A DNA stretch of 64,000 nucleotides, from NCBI RefSeq assembly GCF_005938385.1, contig NZ_VCRA01000030.1:17226-81225 (forward strand). Reading direction: 5' to 3'. The notes under the pieces were generated by a model. It was given only the letters and a program-made list of their open reading frames with translations, did no database searches and was not told the origin of the DNA. The stretch is from Paenibacillus mesophilus (GTDB lineage: Bacteria; Bacillota; Bacilli; Paenibacillales; NBRC-103111). The stretch's first letter is position 1, and every line of letters starts with the position of its first letter. Shown piece by piece: positions 25,320 to 33,867 of the stretch. The position numbers and the translations under genes are program-made.

Positions 25320-27920
25320 ATGAAGCCAGGCAACAATGCCGCCGCGATCGATTCGCTGAAGAAGCAGTTCATCGAGCCGGACGACGAATTCTCGCCGCTG
25401 CCGTTCTGGTTCTGGAACGGAAGCATGAACCGGGATGAGATTATCAAGCAAATTCGCGATTTCTCAAGCAAAGGGGTGGCGGGGTTCGTCATTCATCCGA
25501 GGCTCGGCATGAGCGAATCGACGCCTTATTTATCCGACAGCTATATGGATTTGGTGGAAGCGGCCGTGGAGGAAGCGGAGCGGCTCCGGATGAAAGTGAT
25601 CCTGTACGACGAAGCGATGTATCCTTCCGGCTCGGCGATGGGCATGGTGGCGAAGGAAAATCCGGCCTTCGCGAGCCGCGGGCTTAAGCTGATCGAGATG
25701 CCGTGCAACGGTGGCGAATGCACCGAGTTTGCCGTGCCGATAAAGGAAGGAGAGACGCTCGTATCCGCCCAGGCGGTCGTGAAAACGTCCGATCGCGCGT
25801 TCGATCCCGCCAGTATCGTTCTGCTGGAAGCAGAACGAGGTTCGGTCAAGTTCACTCCTCCGGATAACCGAAGCTGGGCCATTCTGTTATTCGTAGAGAC
25901 ATACTCCAAAGGGGTGATACGCGGCGTTTATTTCGGACAGGACGATGTCGATCCCGATGCGCCGCCGTCGGCGGACCTGCTGAATCCGAAAGCGACGGAA
26001 ACGTTCATCCGGTTGACGCATGAAGCTTATTACAGGAAGCTGAAGCGGTTTTTCGGAAGCACCGTAATCGCGATGTTCACGGACGAGCCGAACATCATGG
26101 GACGCGCTCCTATACGCGGTTTGAAGCCATGGACGGACGGATTTCTCGCATACGCCCGGAGCTTCGGGCTCGAAGAGAAGCAGTTGCCCGCGCTATGGCT
26201 CGATGCCGGGGGCCGGACCTCGGAGGTGCGCGCCGCCTATGCGAAGGCGGTCAACGCGAAGCTGGCGCACAGCTATTACCGTCCGCTTTCGGACTGGTGC
26301 GCGGAGCACGGCATCCAACTGACCGGGCATCCCGGCCATAGCGACGAGATCGGCCTGCTCGAATATTTTCAGCTGCCGGGGCAGGATATCGTCTGGCGCG
26401 TCGTCGAGCCCGGAGAAGGCAAAGGACTGCACGGAGCGGACAGCACGCTAGGCAAATGCTCCTCGGACGCGGCGCGCCACCGCGGCAGAAGGCGGAACTT
26501 GAACGAATGCTTCGGAGCTTGCTTCAAAGCGGGTATGGGCTGGTACTTTACGGCGGACGAGATGAAATGGTACATGGACTGGCTGTTCGTCCGCGGCGTC
26601 AACATGCTCGTGCCTCACGCGTTCTACTATTCCATCGAAGGTAAGCGGAGAGACGAGCGCCCGCCCGATGTAGGGCCGAATAGCATCTGGTGGCCTCACT
26701 ACCGGACGATCAGCGACTATATGAAACGGATGAGCTGGCTCATGACGGACTCCGTAAACGCCGCCCGGGTCGCCGTTCTGTGCGAGGAAGACCGGATGCC
26801 TTGGGAAATCGCCGTACCGTTGTATGAGCATCAGATCGAGTTCAATTATTTGGAAGAGCGTCTGTTCGCGGATAGGTGCGAGCTCCGCAACGGCGCGGCC
26901 CGCATCGGGGAATACGGCTACCCGGTCATAGTGGTCGACCGTCCGGAACGGTTCGCGGATAAGACGAGAGCACGGCTGGCCGAGTTTGCGAAGATAGGAG
27001 GCACGGTCATCGTCGCTTCGGAGGCGCAAGCGGAAGTAGAAGCAGCGGTCGCCGTCGCGTCGAAGGCGCAAGCGGAAGCAGGCGCCGCATCGGCGGCGGT
27101 GCCTGTGACGGCTTCGACTTCGGCGAAAGGAATAGGCATCGCCGCTGACGGCCGGGAGCTTCCGGCGGCGCTGGATCGACTGCTCCCCCGCGACGTTACG
27201 CTCGTCCCGGCTTGCCCTGACATTCGCAGCAGCCATGTCCGGAAAGGGGACGTTCACTTCTATTTGTTCGTGAACGAAGGCGAGGAGCGCTGGGAAGGAA
27301 CCGTCGAGCTCGGAACGGCCGGCTTCGCGGAGAAATGGGACCCGTGGGAAGGGAGTGCAGTCGCGCAGCCATTGCTGCCGTCGGCGAGCTCCGGTAAGTC
27401 CGCTGTTGTTCCTCTGGAGCTGGAACGAAGAGGGAGCGTCATCCTTTGCATCGATCCTTCCCGGCCGGCGGTCGTGTCCGAGCCGCCCGAGCCGGATCGG
27501 GTTATCCGCACGGTCCGGCTCGATTCGGGCTGGAGCGCGATCGTCCCCGGTACGGAAGCTGGGAGCGCAAGGCCGGTCGGGCTCGGCTCGTGGACCGCAT
27601 GGGAAGGGATGAACCACTACTCCGGGGAGGTCGTTTACGAGAACGAGCTTCATCTGGAGCAGGAGGAAGCCGGAGCGGGCCGGGTCATCCGGCTCGACCT
27701 GGGGGACGCGGAGGAAATGACAGCGGTCGAGCTGAACGGAGTGCCGCTGGGCGTCCGGTTTTGGAAGCCGTACCGTTATGCCGACGTTTCGGCGGCGGTC
27801 CGGCCTGGCGCGAACAAGCTTCGCGTTACTGTAACGAACAGCTTGGCTAACGCATACAACGGAGCCTCCTTACCGTCCGGCTTGTTCGGACCGGTAACGG
27901 CGGACATCCTTGAGATTTAA
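25320..27920 (+). CDS. GH106-like glycosidase (alpha-L-rhamnosidase type)
   Basis: 866 residues. The N-terminal TIM-barrel signature FSPLPFWFWNGSMNRDE (~24-40), VAGFVIHPRLGM, ILYDEAMYPSGSA and later MFTDEPNI (with likely catalytic acid) match the GH106-type family of rhamnosidases. A galactose-binding-like beta-sandwich forms the C-terminus (~740-866). An Ala/Glu-rich low-complexity insert (~566-605) interrupts the protein. No signal peptide, so it would act on imported oligosaccharides. ATG 25320 is chosen for AAAGGGG 9 bases upstream. It follows the GH2 gene on the same strand but after a 489-base gap. Confidence 0.82.
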   Translation: MKPGNNAAAIDSLKKQFIEPDDEFSPLPFWFWNGSMNRDEIIKQIRDFSSKGVAGFVIHPRLGMSESTPYLSDSYMDLVEAAVEEAERLRMKVILYDEAMYPSGSAMGMVAKENPAFASRGLKLIEMPCNGGECTEFAVPIKEGETLVSAQAVVKTSDRAFDPASIVLLEAERGSVKFTPPDNRSWAILLFVETYSKGVIRGVYFGQDDVDPDAPPSADLLNPKATETFIRLTHEAYYRKLKRFFGSTVIAMFTDEPNIMGRAPIRGLKPWTDGFLAYARSFGLEEKQLPALWLDAGGRTSEVRAAYAKAVNAKLAHSYYRPLSDWCAEHGIQLTGHPGHSDEIGLLEYFQLPGQDIVWRVVEPGEGKGLHGADSTLGKCSSDAARHRGRRRNLNECFGACFKAGMGWYFTADEMKWYMDWLFVRGVNMLVPHAFYYSIEGKRRDERPPDVGPNSIWWPHYRTISDYMKRMSWLMTDSVNAARVAVLCEEDRMPWEIAVPLYEHQIEFNYLEERLFADRCELRNGAARIGEYGYPVIVVDRPERFADKTRARLAEFAKIGGTVIVASEAQAEVEAAVAVASKAQAEAGAASAAVPVTASTSAKGIGIAADGRELPAALDRLLPRDVTLVPACPDIRSSHVRKGDVHFYLFVNEGEERWEGTVELGTAGFAEKWDPWEGSAVAQPLLPSASSGKSAVVPLELERRGSVILCIDPSRPAVVSEPPEPDRVIRTVRLDSGWSAIVPGTEAGSARPVGLGSWTAWEGMNHYSGEVVYENELHLEQEEAGAGRVIRLDLGDAEEMTAVELNGVPLGVRFWKPYRYADVSAAVRPGANKLRVTVTNSLANAYNGASLPSGLFGPVTADILEI

Positions 27921-27933
27921 GTAATTCGACGAG

Positions 27934-27968
27934 AGCCCCCTCCGGCAACGGTAGGGGGCTGCAATTTT
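27934..27968 (+). terminator. Terminator after the GH106-like gene
   Basis: AGCCCCCT pairs with AGGGGGCT over an 11-base loop, with the tail GCAATTTT. Confidence 0.8.
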
Positions 27969-27993
27969 GGCGTTGAACGAACCAAACTTCACT

Positions 27994-28160
27994 GTTACGG
28001 AACTCAATTTCGCTAATCGCTTGCAAGACGGGCGAATTCGGCATATAGCGATCCAAATTTCGTTAATACTGAACTTAAGGTTAGTAATAGTTACTTCAGG
28101 TTCACTGTTCCACCGATTGCCGGTTAGCAGAGCCCAATAGCGCAACGAGGTTCACAAATA
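27994..28160. repeat. Intergenic palindrome quartet B
   Basis: Four diverged units with a TTACGGAACTCAATTTCGCTAA-like layout begin at about 27995, 28045, 28088 and 28138 (spacings 50, 43, 50). Arms such as TTAC/TAGC on the left and GCTAA/GTTAA on the right are recognisable in the first pair; the second pair shares TTCAGGTTCAC/GAGGTTCAC. The pattern is weaker than in quartets D and E. Confidence 0.4.
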
Positions 28161-28209
28161 AGCAAATTAGATTCATTGTTCGCTGAAATGCCTTATATTA
28201 GCATCGCTG

Positions 28210-28596
28210 TTATTCCGATCCGCCGAAAGCGATCCGGTACCCGTTCAAATCGCGGATCGTAAATTCCTTCCACCAGCCGTCCAACGCGGAGTGGACGATT
28301 TCGGCGCCTTTGCCGGCAAACTCCTCCCGCAAGCCGAACACTCCCGCGGCATTCGTGTAGCAGAACGCATCGAAGTAAAGTCCGCCTTCCGCGGACGACG
28401 GAGGCCTAATGTCGCTCGGATTCCGGGCCGGATGCAGGATGAAGCATACGCCGTCTCTCGATACGTGGGAGTGCCCTCCGATCGATTCGTGAACGAATCC
28501 CAAATGTTTGTAGTAGTTTACAGCCGCCTGCTCATCCACGACGAGCATGACCATCGACGGTCCCGATAAAGGTTTTGTTCCTGAAACTTCCGCCAT
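28210..28596 (-). CDS. VOC-family (glyoxalase superfamily) protein
   Basis: 128 residues with the VOC fold: PSMVMLVVDEQAAVNYYKHL at the start, CFILHPARNP, and at the end WWKEFTIRDLNGYRIAFG, the usual last strand with the metal-binding acidic/aromatic pattern. Similar small proteins give bleomycin-type resistance or act as isomerases; the activity is unknown. ATG 28596 has AAGGAG 9 bases upstream. A much longer frame covering it upstream is only a shadow of the opposite AraC gene. It is divergent from that AraC regulator. Confidence 0.85.
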   Translation of the reverse strand: MAEVSGTKPLSGPSMVMLVVDEQAAVNYYKHLGFVHESIGGHSHVSRDGVCFILHPARNPSDIRPPSSAEGGLYFDAFCYTNAAGVFGLREEFAGKGAEIVHSALDGWWKEFTIRDLNGYRIAFGGSE

Positions 28597-28809
28597 TCGA
28601 TATTTCTCCTTCGCCTCTAGGATGGTGGTTACACCCTCTTGATGCCGATTGACGATCGATTCCTGACAAACGGCGCGAATTTTTTTCTGCATCCCCGGCC
28701 GGCTTTCCGGTATAATCAGAAACGACAGGCATCTGGTGGCTCCCCCGGAAGTAATAGGAATATTAGTTGCGAATGATACGAGACATGTTCCACGGATGGA
28801 GGTTGCGGC

Positions 28810-29649
28810 ATGACGATCAAATGGATCGACTTGTCTCCGAATCATATCGATATATACGAGCAGAAGCATATGGGCGGCCATCTCGTATCCGAGCACCATC
28901 ATCAGACGCATCAGCTGCTGTTCGTGCTCGAGGGCGAAGGAACGATCCGACTGGACGGGGAAAACCGCGAGCTGGCCGTCAACGATACCGCGCTCATCGT
29001 TCCGTTCTCCGTCCATTCCGTCAAGTCCGATTCGAGGCTGACGCTGCTCGTGCTCGCATTCGACGAAGCGGCGCTCGATCCGGAAATGGCCGAGCAGCTG
29101 CTCCGCACCCATTTTCAAACATCGGTCCTCATGAAGCCGAATATATTTACGGGGAGCGAGCTGCGTCAAATGCTGCGGAAAATGCTGTTCGAGCAAACGA
29201 AGGAGCCTTCCGTACTCGGCAGGCTGTCGCTCAAAATCCAGCTGTCGCAGCTGCTGCTGTCGCTCGCCCGGTCCGTCCAAAGCCCGGCGGGAGGGACCGG
29301 CTCCAATCGGCTCCGCGCGGAGAAAATCCGCAGCTATATCGATTCGCACTATTTCGATCCGCTGACGGCGGTGGACATCGCGTCCAAACTCGGCATCAGC
29401 ACCCGGCACGTGAACAACATTTTCAAGGAGCGGTACGACATGACGCCGATGCAGTATTTGACGGAGGTGCGCATCCGCCTCGCCCAGAAGCTGCTCGCGG
29501 AAACCGGTAAAGATATTATCTCCATCTGCTTCGAGGTCGGATACGACTCCGTCTCCACGTTTTACCGTTCGTTCAAGGCCGTCGCGAAAATATCGCCGAA
29601 AACCTACAGGGAGCTCAATACGTCCGGGCAAGCGGAATATGCGGAATGA
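28810..29649 (+). CDS. AraC-family regulator with cupin sensor domain
   Basis: 279 residues. An N-terminal cupin (~15-100; EHHHQTHQLLFVLEGEGTI, with the metal/sugar-binding histidines) is followed by a linker and a C-terminal double helix-turn-helix (~180-275; AVDIASKLGISTRHVNNIFK and ICFEVGYDSVSTFYRSFK). Such regulators activate carbohydrate genes on binding a sugar. The start is supported by GGAGG 7 bases before ATG 28810. Targets are not shown; the divergent VOC gene, the upstream GH106-like gene or downstream genes are possible. It is followed by quartet C and MITE copy 1. Confidence 0.92.
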   Translation: MTIKWIDLSPNHIDIYEQKHMGGHLVSEHHHQTHQLLFVLEGEGTIRLDGENRELAVNDTALIVPFSVHSVKSDSRLTLLVLAFDEAALDPEMAEQLLRTHFQTSVLMKPNIFTGSELRQMLRKMLFEQTKEPSVLGRLSLKIQLSQLLLSLARSVQSPAGGTGSNRLRAEKIRSYIDSHYFDPLTAVDIASKLGISTRHVNNIFKERYDMTPMQYLTEVRIRLAQKLLAETGKDIISICFEVGYDSVSTFYRSFKAVAKISPKTYRELNTSGQAEYAE

Positions 29650-29727
29650 GATGTTCAAGTTAGTCTTCTTCGTATCGGGGCGGGTGGGCGCTGGGGCTGG
29701 CGAAAGCTGGCGGGGCGTTGAGACAAA

Positions 29728-30090
29728 ATAGCGGCTGTTTGTGACTCTTATAGGATCACATTGCGGTGTGGGGACGATATAGGATTATTGACCATTTGAT
29801 TAGAATAAGGGTCCCAAATCGCTCTTATTTGGGGAAAAAAACCGGTTTTGGACAAAATAAAGGGTAGAAAGTGAGGTTGTTGAAAAAGTCTGCAAGAGAG
29901 GAAGCGGTGAAGGCAAGAGGTGGGGGAATGCGCTCCACTTCCGTTAAAATCATGTTGTTTTTTGAATTTTCAGCGGTTACAACCCGATTTTAAAGTCAGC
30001 CGCTTCGCTTTACGCACATCTCCCCCACCTCTTTTTGTGCTCCAACACTCTCTTTAGACTTTTTCAACAACCTAAGAAAAGGCTCTTATT
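29728..30090. repeat. Intergenic palindrome quartet C, fourth unit split by a MITE
   Basis: Units begin near 29728 (ATAGCGG...CTCTTAT), 29779 (ATAGGATT...TGATTA), 29805 (ATAAGGGTC...CTCTTATT) and 29857 (ATAAAGGGTAGAAA), at spacings 51, 26 and 52. The fourth unit stops at the MITE (29874) and its right half (AGAAAAGGCTCTTATT) resumes directly after the MITE at ~30075, so removing the element restores a unit like the third. Confidence 0.6.
29874..30073 (+). mobile_element. MITE-like ~200-bp element, copy 1
   Basis: Terminal inverted repeats AGGTTGTTGAAAAAGTCT and AGACTTTTTCAACAACCT bound a 200-base element with no coding capacity. Inside, AGAGGTGGGGGA pairs with TCCCCCACCTCT, and a TTAAAATC...GATTTTAA pair surrounds the centre, so the whole element can fold as one long hairpin. 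Copies 2 (36031-36227) and 3 (46516-46719, inverted) are highly similar. It sits inside the fourth palindrome of quartet C. Confidence 0.85.
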
Positions 30091-30117
30091 CCAAGCCGAT
30101 GATTGTACTAGGGCAGA

Positions 30118-30654
30118 TCACTTCCGCCGTTCGCTGACAGACGATTTTAATAAAGCTCCGATCGTCTCCTTCAGCCAGTCGCGGTCGCATTGCAGCAGGG
30201 CGATCCGGTGGCTGATCGACAGATCGACGCCATGTCCGTGTCCGTGACGGGGGACGGACCCCAGCACTGCGAGCAGCTGCTCCGTTCTCTTCAGTCTTTC
30301 CGCCAGCAGCGCCAGCGCCTCCGAAGCGGGGAGATGATCGATGAACATAAGGCCGATGTCGCCGGAAGGCGTTACATTTTCCACGCTCGACAAGACGCTT
30401 CGCAGCAGCTCTTGAAATCTGGCTTCCCCGCGCTCCGTAATCGAGTACATTTGCCGGGGCGGCCGATTCCCCTCCTGTTCCACGCTCACGTCGACACAGC
30501 CGGCTTGATTGAGCCTTTTCAAGATCGCGTAGGCCGTCGCCTTCTTCATATCGGAAACCTGCCCGAGGTTGCGTTCGATAAATTCGTTGATCTGATAGCC
30601 GTGCTGGCTTTGTGCCATCAACAAGCCCAATACGAGCAGCTCGCGTTCATCCAT
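30118..30654 (-). CDS. PadR-family regulator
   Basis: 178 residues. The N-terminal PadR winged helix (~1-80) contains LLVLGLLMAQSQHGYQINEF and KKATAYAILKRL; a C-terminal dimerisation helix region follows (~110-178). PadR proteins repress nearby genes and are released by phenolics, drugs or membrane stress. ATG 30654 has AAGGAGG upstream at 8-9 bases; longer starts have none. It is divergent from the four-helix membrane protein at 30863, its most likely target. TCACGCGTGA, a perfect ten-base palindrome, lies between them at 30744-30753. Confidence 0.9.
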   Translation of the reverse strand: MDERELLVLGLLMAQSQHGYQINEFIERNLGQVSDMKKATAYAILKRLNQAGCVDVSVEQEGNRPPRQMYSITERGEARFQELLRSVLSSVENVTPSGDIGLMFIDHLPASEALALLAERLKRTEQLLAVLGSVPRHGHGHGVDLSISHRIALLQCDRDWLKETIGALLKSSVSERRK

Positions 30655-30862
30655 GATGTTGATCCTCCTTGCTTCGTTCATCCCCATTATAGTAACTTTG
30701 ACGGGAAGATCAAAAATTTGATAACCTACTCATGTATTATTAATCACGCGTGACTATAGGCGTGCTCAAAATATCCGGCATGCCGCGCCATCGGCGCGAA
30801 CCGGGTGAAATGTCCGTCGGTACGGTTCGGCGGACCGTCTACAGTGCGGAGGAGGTTTTATG

Positions 30863-31309
30863 ATGTACGGTTTTTGGCTGTTCATCCATTTATCCGGGCT
30901 ATGCGTCTGGCTTGGCTCGCTCGTTGCCGTCGGCATTCTGCTCACGGCCATGAAGAAGCAAATTCATTCCGCCGATGTGGGAGCGCTGGTCAAGAAAACG
31001 GTCCGCACGTTCAATTTCCTTACGCATCCGAGCGCCTTCCTCGTTCTCGTGAGCGGTGTCCTCATGCTGCTCCAGATGGGACTCGGGTCGGACAAACCGT
31101 TCTGGATGATCTACATGGAGCGGGTCGGAGGCATGGTCATTCTGCTGTTTATCGTCGTCATCTCGATGATGGGAAGACGCATGGTGAAGCGGATTTCCGG
31201 CGGTGTCGCCCATACGGCTTCGTCCTCCATCACCTCCTACGTGACGGGGCTCGCCGTCAGCTCCGCCTTCGTCTTGTCGATTATTTTCGTCGTCAGCGGC
31301 AAATATTAA
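30863..31309 (+). CDS. Four-helix membrane protein (CopD/DUF2269-like)
   Basis: 148 residues and four membrane helices. The first, WLFIHLSGLCVWLGSL, has the His...Trp-Gly pattern of CopD/DUF2269-like proteins, and a second histidine (THPSAF) begins the next helix; heme or copper binding is possible but inferred. GGAGG at 30851-30855 fits ATG 30863 (7 bases) better than ATG 30860 (4 bases). Divergent from the PadR regulator, which probably represses it. A terminator follows directly. Confidence 0.75.
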   Translation: MYGFWLFIHLSGLCVWLGSLVAVGILLTAMKKQIHSADVGALVKKTVRTFNFLTHPSAFLVLVSGVLMLLQMGLGSDKPFWMIYMERVGGMVILLFIVVISMMGRRMVKRISGGVAHTASSSITSYVTGLAVSSAFVLSIIFVVSGKY

Positions 31310-31322
31310 CGTTCGATTCCGT

Positions 31323-31354
31323 GGGCGCCCGATTGTAGGGCGCTCTTTGTTTTT
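31323..31354 (+). terminator. Terminator after the PadR-linked membrane gene
   Basis: GGGCGCCC and GGGCGCTC form an 8-base stem with one mismatch over a 7-base loop, followed by TTTGTTTTT. Confidence 0.75.
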
Positions 31355-31414
31355 AAGCGGCCAAGTTTCGAATTCGCTTCCGAAATTAAGAATCGTCTTC
31401 CCGGAGTTGTAAGA

Positions 31415-31439
31415 AAAGCGCTTTAGCTTTCGATACAAT
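31415..31439 (+). promoter_or_regulatory. Palindrome and -10 element before the Gfo/Idh operon
   Basis: AAAGCGCTTT (31415-31424), a perfect palindrome with the central CG of LacI-family operators, lies just upstream of a -10-like TACAAT (31434-31439). The LacI regulator at 36351-37367 or CcpA could bind here; no exact cre match. Confidence 0.45.
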
Positions 31440-31472
31440 ACGGGTATACGAACGACGAAGGGAGCAATGAAC

Positions 31473-32624
31473 ATGGCAGTGCGCAATATCGGAATTATTA
31501 TGAACGGGGTAACCGGCCGCATGGGGACGAACCAGCATTTGATCCGCTCCATCTTGGCCATTCGCAATCAGGGAGGCGTCGCGCTTCCGGGCGGGGACGT
31601 CATCATGCCGGACCCGATTCTGGTCGGCAGACAGGAGAACAAGCTGCAGGCGCTTGCCGCAGCGCACGGAGTCGCCCGTTGGAGCACCGATCTGGAGGCA
31701 TGCCTCGCCGATCCTTATAATGAAATTTATTTCGACAGCCAAACGACGGTTCGCCGTGCGGAAAGCATCAAGCAGGCGATCGCGGCAGGCAAACATATTT
31801 ACTGCGAGAAACCGACGGCCGTCGATCTGGAAGGCTCGATGGGGCTGGCCCGCATCGCCCGCGAGGCCGGGGTGAAGAACGGCGTCGTGCAGGACAAACT
31901 GTTCCTGCCCGGTCTGTTGAAATTGAAGCGGCTGATCGACTCCGGCTTCTTCGGGCGCATCTTGTCCGTACGGATGGAATTCGGCTACTGGGTGTTCGAG
32001 GGCGATTGGCAGCCGGGGCAGCGGCCTTCGTGGAACTACCGCAAGGAAGACGGCGGCGGCATCATCGTCGACATGTTCGCGCACTGGCGGTATGTGCTGG
32101 ACAACCTGTTCGGAGAAGTGAAGTCCGTCTCTTGTCTTGCAGCCACCCATATCCCGAAACGGCTTGACGAGCAAGGCGTTCCTTACGATTGTACGGCGGA
32201 CGATGCGGCTTATGCGACGTTCGAATTGGAAGGCGGCATTATCGTGCAGGCGAACTCATCCTGGGCGGTGCGCGTCGACCGCGACGACTTGCTGACGGTA
32301 ACGGTAGACGGCACGGAAGGCAGCGCCGTGGCCGGCTTGCGCGATTGCAAAGCGCAGCACCGCGTCAATACGCCGAAGCCGGTATGGAACCCGGACATTC
32401 CGAATCCGTTCAAGTTCCGCGACCAATGGGTGCAGGTGCCGGACAACACGACGTTCGATAACGCTTTCAAGGTGCAGTGGGAAATGTTTCTGAAGCATAT
32501 CGTCATCGATACGCCGTTCCCGTGGGATTTGCTCGAAGGCGCGAAAGGCACCCAGCTTGCCGATCTCGGGCTACAATCGTGGCAAGAGCGCCGCTGGATC
32601 GACGTACCGAAGCTGAGCTTGTAG
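31473..32624 (+). CDS. Gfo/Idh/MocA-family oxidoreductase
   Basis: About 383 residues. The N-terminal Rossmann domain (~1-150) starts NIGIIMNGVTGRMG and contains the conserved EKPTAVDLEG; the C-terminal substrate domain follows. NAD(P)-dependent dehydrogenation of sugars or inositol-like compounds is the family reaction. The subgroup with GVTGRMG and NQHLIRS is usually found beside DUF993 and isomerase-like genes, as here. ATG 31473 has GAAGGGAG 8 bases upstream; ATG 31467 is too close. First gene of the 31473-36000 operon, 13 bases before the DUF993 gene. Confidence 0.9.
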   Translation: MAVRNIGIIMNGVTGRMGTNQHLIRSILAIRNQGGVALPGGDVIMPDPILVGRQENKLQALAAAHGVARWSTDLEACLADPYNEIYFDSQTTVRRAESIKQAIAAGKHIYCEKPTAVDLEGSMGLARIAREAGVKNGVVQDKLFLPGLLKLKRLIDSGFFGRILSVRMEFGYWVFEGDWQPGQRPSWNYRKEDGGGIIVDMFAHWRYVLDNLFGEVKSVSCLAATHIPKRLDEQGVPYDCTADDAAYATFELEGGIIVQANSSWAVRVDRDDLLTVTVDGTEGSAVAGLRDCKAQHRVNTPKPVWNPDIPNPFKFRDQWVQVPDNTTFDNAFKVQWEMFLKHIVIDTPFPWDLLEGAKGTQLADLGLQSWQERRWIDVPKLSL

Positions 32625-32637
32625 GGAGGGAGCCATT

Positions 32638-33807
32638 ATGGCAAAAACGCTGCTCCTCCCCCGCGCGGGGGGAGAACTGTACGAATATACGCCGGGCAAA
32701 GCGGCATCGTTCTCCGTGCCGGCGAAGCCGTTCACAGGCCGCATCGCGTTCTCGGCCGCACATGTCGTCTGCGATCCGTTCGCGGACGCCGATCCGCTGC
32801 ATCAGGCTCAGATCGATTGGAACTCGACGCTCTCGTACCGCCATCACCTGTGGTCGCTCGGCCTTGCCGTAGCGGAGGCGATGGATACGGCCCAGCGCGG
32901 GATGGGGCTCGACTGGAACCGCTCGAAGGAGCTGATCCGCCGTTCGATCGCGGAAGCGCGTTCGGTAGGAGGGCGCATCGCCTGCGGAGCGGGAACGGAC
33001 CATTTGGCGCCCGGACCGCACGTGACGCTTGAAGCCGTGGAAGCGGCTTATGAAGAGCAGGTCGGCTTCGTCGAAGGCGAAGGCGGACAAGTGATTCTCA
33101 TGGCCAGCCGCGCCCTTGCCGCATGCGCGAAAGGGCCGGAAGATTACGAACGGGTATACGGCCGCATATTGGGACAAGTGAAGCAGCCGGTCATTCTTCA
33201 CTGGCTGGGCGACATGTTCGACCCGGCGCTCGCGGGGTATTGGGGCTACAAGGACGATTTGGACGCGGCCATGGACGTATGTCTACGCGTGATCCGGGCG
33301 AATGCGGACAAGGTGGACGGCATCAAAATATCGCTGCTCGACGCCGGCAAAGAAATCCGGATGCGCCGGCTGCTGCCGGAGGGCGTCAAGATGTATACCG
33401 GCGACGACTTCAACTATCCGGAGCTGATCCGCGGCGACGAGCAAGGATACAGCCACGCGCTGCTCGGCATATTCGACGCGATCGCGCCGGCCGCGGCGCA
33501 AGCGCTTCATGCGCTGGATGCGGGGGATATGGACAGCTACGAAGCGATCATGGAGCCGACCGTAGCGTTGTCGCGGCATATTTTCCAGAAGCCGACTTAC
33601 GCGTACAAGACGGGAATCGTATTCATGGCTTATTTGAACGGCCGCCAGTCGCATTTCCGGATGATCGGCGGCGCGGAAGGCTCGCGCTCGATCGTCCATC
33701 TGGCGGAGCTGTTCGTGCTGGCCGACCGGGCCGGGCTGCTTGCCGATCCGGAGCTCGCCGTGCAGCGGATGAAGCCGGTGCTGGCGCTAGCCGGAATCAA
33801 GGGCTGA
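32638..33807 (+). CDS. DUF993 (dihydrodipicolinate-synthase-like) protein
   Basis: 389 residues that read as DUF993, a TIM-barrel family distantly related to dihydrodipicolinate synthase: DWNSTLSYRHHLWSLGLAVA, CGAGTDHL, QPVILHWLGDMFDPAL, and KISLLDAGKE, which holds the probable Schiff-base lysine. An aldolase-type retro-aldol step on a keto-sugar is plausible but not proven. GGAGGGAG precedes ATG 32638 by 5 bases. It is sandwiched between a Gfo/Idh dehydrogenase and an isomerase-like gene in one operon, which suggests it cleaves the product made by those enzymes. Confidence 0.9.
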   Translation: MAKTLLLPRAGGELYEYTPGKAASFSVPAKPFTGRIAFSAAHVVCDPFADADPLHQAQIDWNSTLSYRHHLWSLGLAVAEAMDTAQRGMGLDWNRSKELIRRSIAEARSVGGRIACGAGTDHLAPGPHVTLEAVEAAYEEQVGFVEGEGGQVILMASRALAACAKGPEDYERVYGRILGQVKQPVILHWLGDMFDPALAGYWGYKDDLDAAMDVCLRVIRANADKVDGIKISLLDAGKEIRMRRLLPEGVKMYTGDDFNYPELIRGDEQGYSHALLGIFDAIAPAAAQALHALDAGDMDSYEAIMEPTVALSRHIFQKPTYAYKTGIVFMAYLNGRQSHFRMIGGAEGSRSIVHLAELFVLADRAGLLADPELAVQRMKPVLALAGIKG

Positions 33808-33867
33808 TCGGTAAATTTAGTATTGCCAGTTAGTCCCTTTTGAAGTACATTACGGGAGGGAAGCATT

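Noticed and set aside
28210..29658. 482-codon open frame on the minus strand
   Set aside because: Only its last 128 codons (from ATG 28596 with a ribosome site) are a real VOC gene; the rest is the shadow of the AraC gene on the other strand.
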